Source of the DNA: Candidatus Fimousia stercorigallinarum
Lineage (GTDB): Bacteria; Bacillota; Clostridia; Lachnospirales; Lachnospiraceae
Reading direction: 5' to 3'
Assembly: GCA_018715775.1 (NCBI GenBank)
Contig: DVKZ01000091.1
Span: 1-46,997, forward strand
DNA length: 46,997 nt
In this document: piece after piece, positions 16,509 to 25,027 of the stretch
Numbering within the stretch: the first letter of the stretch is position 1
Layout of the letters: every line of letters starts with the position of its first letter
Notes under the pieces: model-generated
What the model saw: only the letters and a program-made list of their open reading frames with translations
What the model was told of the DNA's origin: nothing
The model's database searches: none
Translations under genes and position numbers: made by a program

Positions 16509-17189
16509 CTACTTTGCTCCATATTGTTCATAATAAGCATCGATTCTGGCTTTGATCTCATCATCGATGACAATTCTTCCGTTGCATTCTTTATTATAAA
16601 GAACTTCAACAACTTCCGGCATCGAAACGATCGCTGCTGTCTCAAATCCGTATAACTCTTTTACTTCATCTAACGCCGTTTTTTCGCCGCCTTTTCCTTT
16701 TTCATTTCTGTTCAAAGATACGATCAATCCCTTGATCTCAACATTTGCTGCACCGCGGACTTTCGGTACCGTCTCTTCCATTGATTTTCCGGATGTTGTT
16801 ACATCTTCAATCATAACCACGCGGTCCCCGTCCTGAAGCGTTGTTCCTAAAAAACCACCTTTATCAGCACCGTGATCCTTTAATTCCTTGCGGTCGGAAC
16901 AATATCTGACTTCTTTTCCATATAATTCATCAAAAGCCATCGTTGTTGCAACTGCAAGCGGGATTCCTTTGTATGCAGGTCCAAACAAAACGTCGAAATC
17001 CAGTCCATAATTATCATAAATAGCCTTTGCATAATATTCTCCAAGCTTTCTAAGCTGCTTTCCGGTCACATACGCTCCCGCATTCATGAAAAATGGCGAC
17101 TTTCTTCCGCTTTTTAAAGTAAAATCTCCAAATTTTAAGACATCAGATTCTACCATAAATTCAATAAACTCTTTCTTATATGATTCCAT
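16509..17189 (-). CDS. pyrE: Orotate phosphoribosyltransferase
   Basis: Converts orotate and PRPP to OMP, the fifth pyrimidine step. The 226 residues include the PRPP-binding motif MIEDVTTSGKS at 126-136 and the flexible catalytic-loop region near 98-113 (SDRKELKDHGADKGG). I start it at ATG 17189 (MESYKKEF) because GGAGG lies 10 bases upstream; the slightly longer GTG version would place the ribosome site inside the gene. It is separated from pyrD by a glycerophosphodiesterase gene and a terminator, so pyrE may not be on the main pyr transcript. Confidence 0.96.
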   Translation of the reverse strand: MESYKKEFIEFMVESDVLKFGDFTLKSGRKSPFFMNAGAYVTGKQLRKLGEYYAKAIYDNYGLDFDVLFGPAYKGIPLAVATTMAFDELYGKEVRYCSDRKELKDHGADKGGFLGTTLQDGDRVVMIEDVTTSGKSMEETVPKVRGAANVEIKGLIVSLNRNEKGKGGEKTALDEVKELYGFETAAIVSMPEVVEVLYNKECNGRIVIDDEIKARIDAYYEQYGAK

Positions 17190-17266
17190 ATTTATTATAC
17201 CTCCATACACTTACCTTTAAACAGTTTCATTCTATCATAAGTACTGCATTTAAACAAGTTTGGTAA

Positions 17267-17986
17267 TTATCTCTTTAAAAATCGTTCCACCATATCCGGA
17301 AAATTGCCGATCACACTGTCGATTCCTTTCTCATAAAGATCTTTCACATCCTCTTCCCGGTTCACTGTATATGTATTAATTTTTATCTGATGTGCCTTCA
17401 GTTCTTCGACCACTTCCGGCACAAGACTCCGGTAATTCGGATGATAACAGGTTACTCCAAGCGAACTCGTATATGCTCCCGCTCCAACGAGCCATGTATC
17501 AGTCAAAAGGCCATATGTCAGATCCGGCGCCATCTCCTTCATCCGCAATATGCTAAAATGATTAAAACTGGAAACGATCACTTTTTTCTCCAACTGATAT
17601 TCCCGGATCAAATCCAACACCTTTTTTTCAATTCCCTTATATTCAAAAACACTCGTTTTTAATTCTATATTAGTAACCAGATCTTTCTCACAGACCCATT
17701 CACAATATTCCCGCAGCGTTGGAATCGGCCAAAATCCCACTTCCTTCTTATAAAGATAGGACGCATCCAGCTTTTGCAGAACTTCCAGCGGATAATCTCG
17801 GACATATCCTGTTCCATCGGTCGTCCGGTCCACTGTTTCGTCATGAATGATGACCACTTCCCCATCTTTCGTCAGCTGGACATCCAGTTCTATTCCGTCT
17901 GCTCCTGTTTCAAAGGCTTTTTGAAATGCGAGCATCGTATTTTCCGGATATTTTCCACTAAAACCTCGATGTGCAAAATTTTTCAT
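17267..17986 (-). CDS. Glycerophosphodiester phosphodiesterase
   Basis: Hydrolyses glycerophosphodiesters to glycerol 3-phosphate and an alcohol. The 239 residues show the GDPD signatures in order: HRG at 6-8, ELD with Glu33 and Asp35, and His48 in IIHDE, which together make the metal and catalytic site. No signal peptide, so it acts in the cytosol on recycled lipid head groups. Start at ATG 17986 (MKNFAHRG), with GGAGGG 7 bases upstream; a longer open frame to 18034 runs into the pyrD terminator and is rejected. It interrupts the pyr cluster between pyrD and pyrE with no evident functional link. Confidence 0.93.
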   Translation of the reverse strand: MKNFAHRGFSGKYPENTMLAFQKAFETGADGIELDVQLTKDGEVVIIHDETVDRTTDGTGYVRDYPLEVLQKLDASYLYKKEVGFWPIPTLREYCEWVCEKDLVTNIELKTSVFEYKGIEKKVLDLIREYQLEKKVIVSSFNHFSILRMKEMAPDLTYGLLTDTWLVGAGAYTSSLGVTCYHPNYRSLVPEVVEELKAHQIKINTYTVNREEDVKDLYEKGIDSVIGNFPDMVERFLKR

Positions 17987-18025
17987 AATCGTTTCCCTCC
18001 ATCTGTCTAACGATAAAACCCCCAT

Positions 18026-18053
18026 AAAAATCACGGAACAGATCCGGATTTTT
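18026..18053 (-). terminator. Terminator after pyrD
   Basis: AAAAATC-a-CGGA pairs with TCCG-GATTTTT (18026-18053), one bulged A. On the minus strand it ends in GATTTTTATGGGGGTTTTATC. It lies 17 bases past the pyrD stop and separates pyrCFKD from GDPD-pyrE. Confidence 0.7.
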
Positions 18054-18069
18054 ACAGAGGATATATTGT

Positions 18070-18972
18070 CTATTTTACAATACCGATCAAATCATTAATA
18101 TCTTCTATATTATGGCGTTTCATATAATCTTCCATCCCCGCGATCACTTTCATCGTCGTCATCGGATCATGGAAATTAGCCGTTCCCACGGAAACAGCCG
18201 TTGCTCCTGCCATAATAAATTCCAGCGCATCCGCAGCTGTACAGATGCCGCCCATTCCGATGATCGGAATCTTGACTGCATGAGCTGTTTCATATACCAT
18301 TCGGACGGCCACCGGCTTAATTGCAGGTCCGGATAATCCACCGGTTTTATTTGCCAGTACAAATGCCTGTCGTTCAACATCGATCTTCATTCCGGTCAGC
18401 GTATTAATCAGAGAAACCGCATCAGCTCCTCCTGCTTCTGCTGCCCGTGCCATCTCCGCAATGCTCGTCACATTTGGACTGAGTTTCATAATGACCGGCT
18501 GTTTTGCCTTTGCCTTGACAGCCTTTGTAATCTCATACAATGCATCCGGATTTTGTCCAAAGGCAATGCCCCCTTCTTTTACATTCGGACAAGATACATT
18601 GATCTCGAGCATATCCACCGGTTGATCGCCGAGTCTTTCAACTACTTCTACATAGTCTTCCTGACTTTTTCCACAAACATTGACAATAATCGTAGCCTGA
18701 TGTTCTTTTAAATAAGGAATATCTCTTTTCACAAAAACATCAATGCCGGGATTTTGCAAACCGATCGCATTCATCATTCCACCGTATGTCTCAGCTACAC
18801 GCGGAGTAGGATTGCCTTCCCACGGAATATTAGCAACCCCTTTTGTTGTTACTGCACCTAATTGACTCAGATCGACAAATTCACTATATTCTGCACCTGA
18901 ACCAAAGGTTCCGGATGCAACGGTAACCGGATTTTTCCACGTAACTCCGGCAATATTAACGGAAAGGTTCAT
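18070..18972 (-). CDS. pyrD: Dihydroorotate dehydrogenase B, catalytic subunit
   Basis: Oxidises dihydroorotate to orotate on FMN; in class 1B enzymes electrons pass through PyrK to NAD+. The 300 residues contain the FMN-binding start (PVTVASGTFG at 15-24), the substrate loop NAIGLQNPG near 68-76 and the catalytic Cys128 in NVSCPN, which marks class 1B (class 2 uses Ser). The C-terminal phosphate-binding segment GMGGICTA is near 236-243. Its ATG overlaps the pyrK stop as TAATG, so translation is coupled, as expected for a heterotetramer. Confidence 0.97.
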   Translation of the reverse strand: MNLSVNIAGVTWKNPVTVASGTFGSGAEYSEFVDLSQLGAVTTKGVANIPWEGNPTPRVAETYGGMMNAIGLQNPGIDVFVKRDIPYLKEHQATIIVNVCGKSQEDYVEVVERLGDQPVDMLEINVSCPNVKEGGIAFGQNPDALYEITKAVKAKAKQPVIMKLSPNVTSIAEMARAAEAGGADAVSLINTLTGMKIDVERQAFVLANKTGGLSGPAIKPVAVRMVYETAHAVKIPIIGMGGICTAADALEFIMAGATAVSVGTANFHDPMTTMKVIAGMEDYMKRHNIEDINDLIGIVK

Positions 18973-19736
18973 TAGATTTCCACCTCCTCTGCATCAAATA
19001 CCGGTCCATCTTTACAGATACGCTTATTATTCACATGCGTATGCGGATCAACTTCTTTCGACTTGCAGACACATCCAAGACACGCTCCAATACCACATGC
19101 CATACGTTCTTCCAGAGAAATCTGCGCTTCCATCCCTTTCGCTGCCGCATAAGCCTTCACTGCTCTTAACATTGGCATCGGACCGCATGCGTAAATGATC
19201 TCTCCTTCTACGCTGTATTCCCGAATCGCATCCAGGACCGTTCCCTTAATTCCAACCGTTCCGAGATCACTGGATACATACACATCTCCAAGTTCTTCAA
19301 ATTCTTCTTTTAAAAATGTTTCATCGCGGTATCCAAGAACAATGCTTTTTTCGCATTTCAGCTGTTTTGCCAGTTCCAACATCGGCGGAATTCCGATTCC
19401 GCCGCCGATCAAGATCGCTTTTTTATCCTTTAATGTATATCCATTGCCCAAAGGACCCATAACATCCAAATGATCTCCGGCTTGATATGTGCTGAATTCT
19501 TTCGTACCTTCACCGGCAACCCGATAAACAATCCGAAGTTCTCCCGCTGCCTGATCAATCCCGCAGATACTGATTGGTCTCGGAAGCAGCTTACTGCCGT
19601 CATTGCTGTAAACTGATACAAATTGTCCCGGTTTTGCACTTTGTACCATATCACCGACGTTCAGGCGCATGTCATAAACATCTGTTGCAATAGAAGACTG
19701 TGATACAATCTCCGCTGTTATTTTCGTAATTCCCAT
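18972..19736 (-). CDS. pyrK: Dihydroorotate dehydrogenase B, electron-transfer subunit
   Basis: Carries FAD and a [2Fe-2S] cluster that pass electrons from PyrD to NAD+. The 254 residues show the FAD-binding RPISI near 53-57, an NAD-binding GGGIGIPPM segment near 110-118, and the C-terminal cluster motif CGIGACLGCVCKS near 212-224 with a fourth Cys near 240 (RICKDGPV). It belongs to the ferredoxin-NADP reductase fold, like NfnA later in the window, but its one-nucleotide overlap with pyrD fixes it as PyrK. Confidence 0.96.
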   Translation of the reverse strand: MGITKITAEIVSQSSIATDVYDMRLNVGDMVQSAKPGQFVSVYSNDGSKLLPRPISICGIDQAAGELRIVYRVAGEGTKEFSTYQAGDHLDVMGPLGNGYTLKDKKAILIGGGIGIPPMLELAKQLKCEKSIVLGYRDETFLKEEFEELGDVYVSSDLGTVGIKGTVLDAIREYSVEGEIIYACGPMPMLRAVKAYAAAKGMEAQISLEERMACGIGACLGCVCKSKEVDPHTHVNNKRICKDGPVFDAEEVEI

Positions 19737-19737
19737 A

Positions 19738-20661
19738 TTATTTCTCCCATGCCTGTCTTAAGTCTTCTTTCATATCGATCACTGCCCGACGGGAAGCATC
19801 CGCAAACCCTTCTGCACCGAAACTTGCGTATTTTTCCTGTTTATAGGCTGCAATAATTCCACGGGAAGAATTCACGATTGCTCCAAGTCCGTCTTCATTA
19901 AAGAATGGTGCCAGATCTTTTGCCTGTCCTCCCTGTGCACCATACCCCGGCACAAGGATATACGTCTTTGGCATTACTTTCCTTAAAACTTTTCCCATTT
20001 CCGGATAGGTTGCTCCAACAACTGCTCCAACATAGCTGTAGGAATCGCCCATATGCTCTTCTCCCCATTCCGCTACTTTCTGTGCTACTTTTTCATACAA
20101 TGGAGTACCGTCGATCAGCTGATCCTGAAATTCTCCGCTGGAAGGATTCGATGTTTTTACCAATACAAAAATACCCTTATTCTCACTTTTACATACTTCA
20201 ATAAACGGTTTTACACCGTCGCTTCCCAGATATGGATTGACCGTTACAAAGTCCTCGTCAAAACTGCGGTATAAATTACTTCCAACTCGGACCTGTCCAA
20301 CATGACCAACTGCATATGCAGCTGATGTAGAACCGATATCGCCTCGCTTGATATCGCCAATGATCACAAGATCTTTGCTTTTTGCATATTCACATGTTCT
20401 CTGAAAAGCAATCATCCCTTCAATCCCAAACTGTTCATACATTGCGATCTGTGGTTTGACTGCCGGAATGAGATCACAGGTTGCATCAATGATCGCCTTA
20501 TTATAGGCAAAAATGGCTTCTCCAGCACCTTTTAATGTTTCACCAAATTCCTTGTATGCCTTTTCCTGGATATGTTCCGGAACATAAGCGAGCATCGGAT
20601 CTAAGCCGACAACGATCGGGGCTTCCAGTTTCTGTATCTTATTTACTAATTTATTAATCAT
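19738..20661 (-). CDS. pyrF: Orotidine 5'-phosphate decarboxylase, type 2
   Basis: Final step of UMP synthesis: decarboxylates OMP without a cofactor. At 307 residues and with the motif GDIKRGDIGST at 102-112 (catalytic Lys105), it belongs to the longer type 2 subgroup common in Clostridia rather than the roughly 240-residue Bacillus form. The start is ATG 20661 (MINKLVNKIQ), with AAAGGAG 7 bases upstream; an in-frame upstream extension of ten residues lacks a ribosome site. It is one base from pyrK and about 48 bases after pyrC. Confidence 0.96.
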   Translation of the reverse strand: MINKLVNKIQKLEAPIVVGLDPMLAYVPEHIQEKAYKEFGETLKGAGEAIFAYNKAIIDATCDLIPAVKPQIAMYEQFGIEGMIAFQRTCEYAKSKDLVIIGDIKRGDIGSTSAAYAVGHVGQVRVGSNLYRSFDEDFVTVNPYLGSDGVKPFIEVCKSENKGIFVLVKTSNPSSGEFQDQLIDGTPLYEKVAQKVAEWGEEHMGDSYSYVGAVVGATYPEMGKVLRKVMPKTYILVPGYGAQGGQAKDLAPFFNEDGLGAIVNSSRGIIAAYKQEKYASFGAEGFADASRRAVIDMKEDLRQAWEK

Positions 20662-20709
20662 TGGAATTCTCCTTTCAAATCTATTGACCAAATTGTACCA
20701 TATCTGTCA

Positions 20710-21975
20710 TTAATTCTCAAACACTACCTTGCCGTCGCAGATTGTGTATTTGATCGTTCCATATAGGGTTTCACCGATAAACGGTGAATTCGATGCTTTC
20801 GAATAAAAATGATCTACAACAAAACTCTCATCCTCGCAAAAAATAACAAGATCCGCCGGTTTTCCTTCCTCGATGCTTCCCTGCTCAAGACGGTATAAAT
20901 TTGCCGGATTGATCGTCATCTTTTCCAAAAGATCCATCATGGATAAATATCCTTTTTTTACCAAATTTGTAATACCAAGTGCAAGAGCCGTTTCAAGACC
21001 GATAATCCCGCTCGGTGCTTTACCTAGCGGCTGTACTTTTTCTTCTACGGAATGCGGAGCATGATCGGTAGCGATGATCGTAATCGTTCCATCCTGCAAT
21101 CCTTCGATAATCTTCTGTCTGTCGTGTTCTGTCCGGAGTGGCGGATTCATACGCGCAAGCGTTCCGTGCTTCAAAACCGCTTCTTCTGTCAATGAAAAAT
21201 GATGCGGAGATGCCTCTGCGACTACATCTGCTCCATGCTCTCTGGCAAAACGCACCAGATCTACGGAAATGCCGGAACTGATATGCTGAATATCAACCGC
21301 AGCTCCTGTTTCCATTGCGATCATCAAATCGCGTGCTACCATCACATCTTCCGCCAAATGAGATGCTCCGCCGTATCCAAGCTGCTTCGAAACCGCTCCC
21401 TGATTGACCCCGGGCTCATCAATAAACGCCGGATCTTCTTCATGCAGACTAATTGGAAGATCGCATTCTTTTGCAAGTTCCATCGCTTTTTTCAATATGG
21501 AAACATCCATCAGTGGAATTCCGTCATCTGTAAATCCTGCTGCTCCCGCTTCCTTCATCGCATGAAAATCAACAAGTTCTTCTCCTTTTAATCCTTTCGT
21601 CACCGCACTTGCCTGCAGCATTTTAATTGGAAGTTTTTTTGCACGTGCAAGAAGCTCTTTTAACGTATCTACATTGTCGATCGTCGGCTTTGTATTTGCC
21701 ATGCAGACAACTGTCGTAAATCCCCCTGCTGCCGCCGCACGGCTTCCCGTCTGGATATCTTCTTTATGTGTAAGGCCTGGATCCCGAAAATGTACATGTA
21801 CATCGATCAATCCCGGTGCAACAATGCATCCGTCCGCGTCAATGATCCGTTCATACGCCTGTTCCTCATCCTGCTTTCCAATCACAGAGATTGTCCCATT
21901 TTCTATCACAACATCCGTGATCTCATCTCGTTTTGTCTTAGGATCCATGACCCTTCCGTTTTTTATTAATATCAT
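20710..21975 (-). CDS. pyrC: Dihydroorotase
   Basis: Reversibly cyclises carbamoyl-aspartate to dihydroorotate. The 421 residues carry the zinc-binding DVHVHFRDPG at 58-67, further metal-site segments with LHEED and QHISS in the middle, and ATDHAPHS in the last third, all typical of the class I amidohydrolase type. First gene of pyrC-pyrF-pyrK-pyrD. The ribosome site is GGGAGG. No PyrR-type attenuator was recognised in the short leader. pyrB is not in this window. Confidence 0.96.
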   Translation of the reverse strand: MILIKNGRVMDPKTKRDEITDVVIENGTISVIGKQDEEQAYERIIDADGCIVAPGLIDVHVHFRDPGLTHKEDIQTGSRAAAAGGFTTVVCMANTKPTIDNVDTLKELLARAKKLPIKMLQASAVTKGLKGEELVDFHAMKEAGAAGFTDDGIPLMDVSILKKAMELAKECDLPISLHEEDPAFIDEPGVNQGAVSKQLGYGGASHLAEDVMVARDLMIAMETGAAVDIQHISSGISVDLVRFAREHGADVVAEASPHHFSLTEEAVLKHGTLARMNPPLRTEHDRQKIIEGLQDGTITIIATDHAPHSVEEKVQPLGKAPSGIIGLETALALGITNLVKKGYLSMMDLLEKMTINPANLYRLEQGSIEEGKPADLVIFCEDESFVVDHFYSKASNSPFIGETLYGTIKYTICDGKVVFEN

Positions 21976-22009
21976 AGATGCCCTCCCGATTTTCTCTCAA
22001 TTTTATTTT

Positions 22010-22018
22010 AGTATACCA
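22010..22018 (-). promoter_or_regulatory. Extended -10 promoter of pyrCFKD
   Basis: Minus strand TGGTATACT (22010-22018), an extended -10, about 38 bases upstream of pyrC. The -35 region is T-rich and poor. Confidence 0.5.
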
Positions 22019-22056
22019 TTATCATTCGAAAAAAAGAAGCATCTATAAACAAAAAT

Positions 22057-22091
22057 ATGTCCCTGTCTGAAATCCATTCAAACAGGGACAT
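22057..22091 (-). terminator. Terminator after the P-type ATPase
   Basis: ATGTCCCTGT (22057-22066) pairs perfectly with ACAGGGACAT (22082-22091), 10 base pairs, and is followed on the minus strand by ATTTTTGTTT. Confidence 0.85.
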
Positions 22092-22136
22092 CTGTGATTC
22101 ATTCACGATTCTATATTTATAAAATACAGCTGTTTT

Positions 22137-24755
22137 CTATTTCTTTCCTGCGATTGCAAGACGTATTGCTTTCATTGCCTGGATGATCGGAATATTCACT
22201 GCAGCAAGTCCGTATACGATCAAAAGCTGCATGAATGTCAGCGTCTGTACTTTAAACATATTGTGAAGTGCAGGAATCATAACAACGCCTGTGATCAGTA
22301 CAATACCTAATACAAATGCTCCGATCAGGAACTTGTTATTTGCAACTCTGCGGGTAAATACAACCGGTCTGTCGGATTTGCAGTTAAATCCGTGGAATAA
22401 TCGTGCGGAACATAAGGTAGCAAACGCCATTGTACTTCCAAGCAATTCATTACCGCCCTGGTAACCGATCATAAATGCGACCATCGTTGTTGCACCAATG
22501 GAAAATCCTTCAATACCAATCTTTAATAAGAAGTCTTTCGTTAAAATCGACTCATTCATTGGTCTAGGTTTTTCATCCATGACATCTTTTGCTCCCGGTT
22601 CCAGTCCGAGTGCGATTGCAGGTAAACTGTCCGTTAAAAGGTTGATAAACAGCAAGTGTACTGGTGCAAATGGTACCGGAAGAGCCATGATCGATGCATA
22701 CAATACTGCAAGAATACCGCCAAAGTTACCGGAAAGCAGGAACTGGATCGACGCTTTAATATTGCGATAAATATTACGTCCGTTTTCAACTGCTTTTACA
22801 ATCGTTGCAAAGTTATCATCCGTTAACACCATCGCTGCCGCATCTTTGGAAACTTCACTTCCGGTGATACCCATAGCGACACCGATATCCGCCTGTTTCA
22901 ATGCAGGCGCATCGTTAACGCCGTCACCGGTCATCGCTACGATATTTCCTTTATCCTGCCATGCACGTACAATACGGATCTTATGTTCTGGTGATACACG
23001 CGCATATACATTAATTCCTTCTACAAACTGTTTTAATTCTTCATCAGACATCTTATCGATTTCTGCACCTTCGCATGCTTCGGATTCTTTTTCCAGAATA
23101 CCGATACGTTTTGCGATCGCTGCTGCCGTTACTTTATGGTCACCTGTGATCATGATCGGACGGATGCCGGCTCTCTTACATTCAGCTACAGCTGCTTTGG
23201 ATTCTTCACGTGGAGGATCCATCATGGCGATCAAGCCGGTAAAAATCAGATCATCTTCATCTTCAATCGTCAATTCTTTATCTGCCGGAACTTCTTTATA
23301 ACCAAATGCCAGTACACGAAGTCCTTCTCTGGAATATTTCTGGTTCTGTTCTTCGATATTTTTGCGGTCATCTGCTGTTAACGGTCGAACCTGATCTCCG
23401 ATTTTGATCTGTTTCATACGATCAAGAAGAACATCAACCGCACCTTTGATCACTAACATAGAAACACCATCGATCGTATGTTTCGTAGACATCAGTTTTC
23501 TGTCACTGTCAAACGGATTTTCGCTTTCTCTCGGATATTGTATACGGATTTTTTCCGGATCCATACCGAGTTTGCATCCGAGATTAATCAGAGCCGTTTC
23601 TGTCGGGTCACCGATTTCTACACCGTCTGCATTTTTCGAATCATTACAGAGCATACTGCTGATCAGCAGGAATTTCTGTGAAGGATCATGAATATCAACA
23701 CGATCCGCTACAATGGAAGTTTCATCCGCATAATAATCTTCTACTGTCATCTTATTCTGTGTCAGAGTACCTGTCTTATCAGAACAGATGATCGATACAC
23801 TTCCAAGGCCTTCCACTGCCTGCAGCTTACGCATGATCGCATGTTCTTTTGCCATTTTCTGCGTACCAAACGATAATACGATCGTAACGATCGAACTTAA
23901 AGCTTCCGGAATAGCGGCAACTGCAAGAGCAACTGCAAATAAGAATGCATTCCCGATGTTATCTCCCCTGAAAATGCTGATACCAAACAGGAGCGCACAG
24001 AAAATCAGGATCAGGATAGACAATTTCTGTCCAAACTGGTCTAAATTTACCTGAAGCGGTGTTCTCTTTTCCGAAGTTGATTTTAACAGACTTGCAATCT
24101 TTCCAACTTCGGTTTCCATACCGATTGAAGTTACAACAAATGCGCCTCGGCCGTATGTTACAAAACTTCCGGAATAAACCATGTTGATACGGTCACCAAG
24201 CGGAACATCTTCTTTTTCAATGATATCGATCGTCTTTTCAACACCGAGACTTTCTCCGGTCAATGCGCTTTCATCTACTTTTAAACTTGCACATTCTGTC
24301 AGACGTCCATCCGCCGGGATATAGTCTCCGGCATCAAGCATTACAATATCACCGACCGTAACTTCCGACGATGGAATCTGTACGACATTGCCGTTACGAA
24401 GCACTTTTGCTTCCGGACCTGACAATTTCTTCAGGCTGGCAAGAGACTGTTCTGCCTTGATCGTCTGTACAGTTCCTAAAATAGCGTTCATTGTAATTAC
24501 AATCAGGATAACAAGAGCACTTTCCACATCTCCCATAAATCCGGATGCAATTGCAGCAATGATCAAAATAATAACAAGGAAGTCCATGTACTGTTCAAGG
24601 AAAATCTGGAGAACCGATTTTTTCTTGCCTTCTACTAATTCATTCGGTCCATATTTTTCCTGATGTTCTAATACCTGTTCTTCCGTGAGCGGCTCTAAAG
24701 AGCCATTGATCTGCATGATCGTTTCTTCACTGGATAATTGATAGTAGTTTTTCAT
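22137..24755 (-). CDS. P-type cation-transporting ATPase (PMCA/SERCA-like, probable Mn2+/Ca2+ exporter)
   Basis: An ATP-driven cation exporter of the plasma membrane, 872 residues. Family motifs are complete: TGES near 165, phosphorylated Asp in SDKTGTLTQNK near 325, GDGVNDAPALKQ near 608-619, and NLLTDSLPAIALG in M6. The M4 ion-site motif reads PEALS (near 282) instead of PEGL of classical Ca2+ pumps. PEALS pumps under Mn2+ riboswitches are, from memory, linked to Mn2+ efflux in streptococci. Start at ATG 24755 (MKNYYQLSS) after AAGGAG; the frame open to 24899 runs through the riboswitch and is not protein. The riboswitch upstream makes Mn2+ the likely cue and cargo, but specificity is inferred. 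Confidence 0.93.
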   Translation of the reverse strand: MKNYYQLSSEETIMQINGSLEPLTEEQVLEHQEKYGPNELVEGKKKSVLQIFLEQYMDFLVIILIIAAIASGFMGDVESALVILIVITMNAILGTVQTIKAEQSLASLKKLSGPEAKVLRNGNVVQIPSSEVTVGDIVMLDAGDYIPADGRLTECASLKVDESALTGESLGVEKTIDIIEKEDVPLGDRINMVYSGSFVTYGRGAFVVTSIGMETEVGKIASLLKSTSEKRTPLQVNLDQFGQKLSILILIFCALLFGISIFRGDNIGNAFLFAVALAVAAIPEALSSIVTIVLSFGTQKMAKEHAIMRKLQAVEGLGSVSIICSDKTGTLTQNKMTVEDYYADETSIVADRVDIHDPSQKFLLISSMLCNDSKNADGVEIGDPTETALINLGCKLGMDPEKIRIQYPRESENPFDSDRKLMSTKHTIDGVSMLVIKGAVDVLLDRMKQIKIGDQVRPLTADDRKNIEEQNQKYSREGLRVLAFGYKEVPADKELTIEDEDDLIFTGLIAMMDPPREESKAAVAECKRAGIRPIMITGDHKVTAAAIAKRIGILEKESEACEGAEIDKMSDEELKQFVEGINVYARVSPEHKIRIVRAWQDKGNIVAMTGDGVNDAPALKQADIGVAMGITGSEVSKDAAAMVLTDDNFATIVKAVENGRNIYRNIKASIQFLLSGNFGGILAVLYASIMALPVPFAPVHLLFINLLTDSLPAIALGLEPGAKDVMDEKPRPMNESILTKDFLLKIGIEGFSIGATTMVAFMIGYQGGNELLGSTMAFATLCSARLFHGFNCKSDRPVVFTRRVANNKFLIGAFVLGIVLITGVVMIPALHNMFKVQTLTFMQLLIVYGLAAVNIPIIQAMKAIRLAIAGKK

Positions 24756-24792
24756 TTTGCTTTCTCCTTTTTTAGTATGGGTGCACAGAGCG

Positions 24793-24823
24793 TTTTTTAT
24801 TACAAATCCTATGTAATAAAAAA
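24793..24823 (-). promoter_or_regulatory. Second AT-rich hairpin behind the riboswitch terminator
   Basis: On the plus strand TTTTTTATTAC (24793-24803) and GTAATAAAAAA (24813-24823) pair over 11 bases. One arm is the U-run of the riboswitch terminator. In antiterminated transcripts this stem would sit 35-40 bases before the start codon. Confidence 0.5.
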
Positions 24824-24865
24824 AGACTCTTATTGCACAACCTGTTATGTATGCAATAAAAGTCT
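24824..24865 (-). terminator. Riboswitch-controlled intrinsic terminator
   Basis: Minus strand AGACTTTTATTGCA (24852-24865) pairs with TGCAATAAGAGTCT (24824-24837) almost perfectly over 14 positions and is followed by TTTTTTT. Its 5' arm (AGACTTTT) is also the 3' closing strand of the aptamer, so the two structures exclude each other. Confidence 0.88.
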
Positions 24866-24951
24866 CACTGTTTAATCGCGATACGGATGGCAGAGCCATC
24901 GTACTGACGTCATCGCAAACGCCTTTTCAAGCGCCAGTTACTCCCTTTTAC
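24858..24951 (-). ncRNA. yybP-ykoY (Mn2+) riboswitch aptamer
   Basis: The minus-strand leader of the P-type ATPase begins AAAAGGGAGTAACTG and closes with GTGAGACTTTT, the conserved 5' and 3' strands of the yybP-ykoY family. Between them lie a GCGC..GCGTTTGCG arm and a hairpin with GATGGCTCTGCCATC, and the characteristic GACGTCAGTACG. In the known family Mn2+ binding stabilises the closing helix; here that would take AGACTTTT away from the terminator and turn the gene on. Recognition rests on conserved strings and on the visible competition between folds, not on a covariance-model score. Confidence 0.87.
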
Positions 24952-24959
24952 TAAAAATA

Positions 24960-24988
24960 AATATAAATGATAATTTTTAATATGTCAA
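24960..24988 (-). promoter_or_regulatory. Promoter of the riboswitch-P-type ATPase transcript
   Basis: Minus strand TTGACA (24983-24988) and TATATT (24960-24965) with a 17-base spacer, just upstream of the aptamer. Confidence 0.75.
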
Positions 24989-25027
24989 CGTTTTTTTGAC
25001 TTAATTTTATGAAATGATTATCTTATC

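Noticed and set aside
24756..24899. 48-residue N-terminal extension of the P-type ATPase
   Set aside because: It runs through the riboswitch terminator and part of the aptamer; the ATG at 24755 has its own ribosome site.
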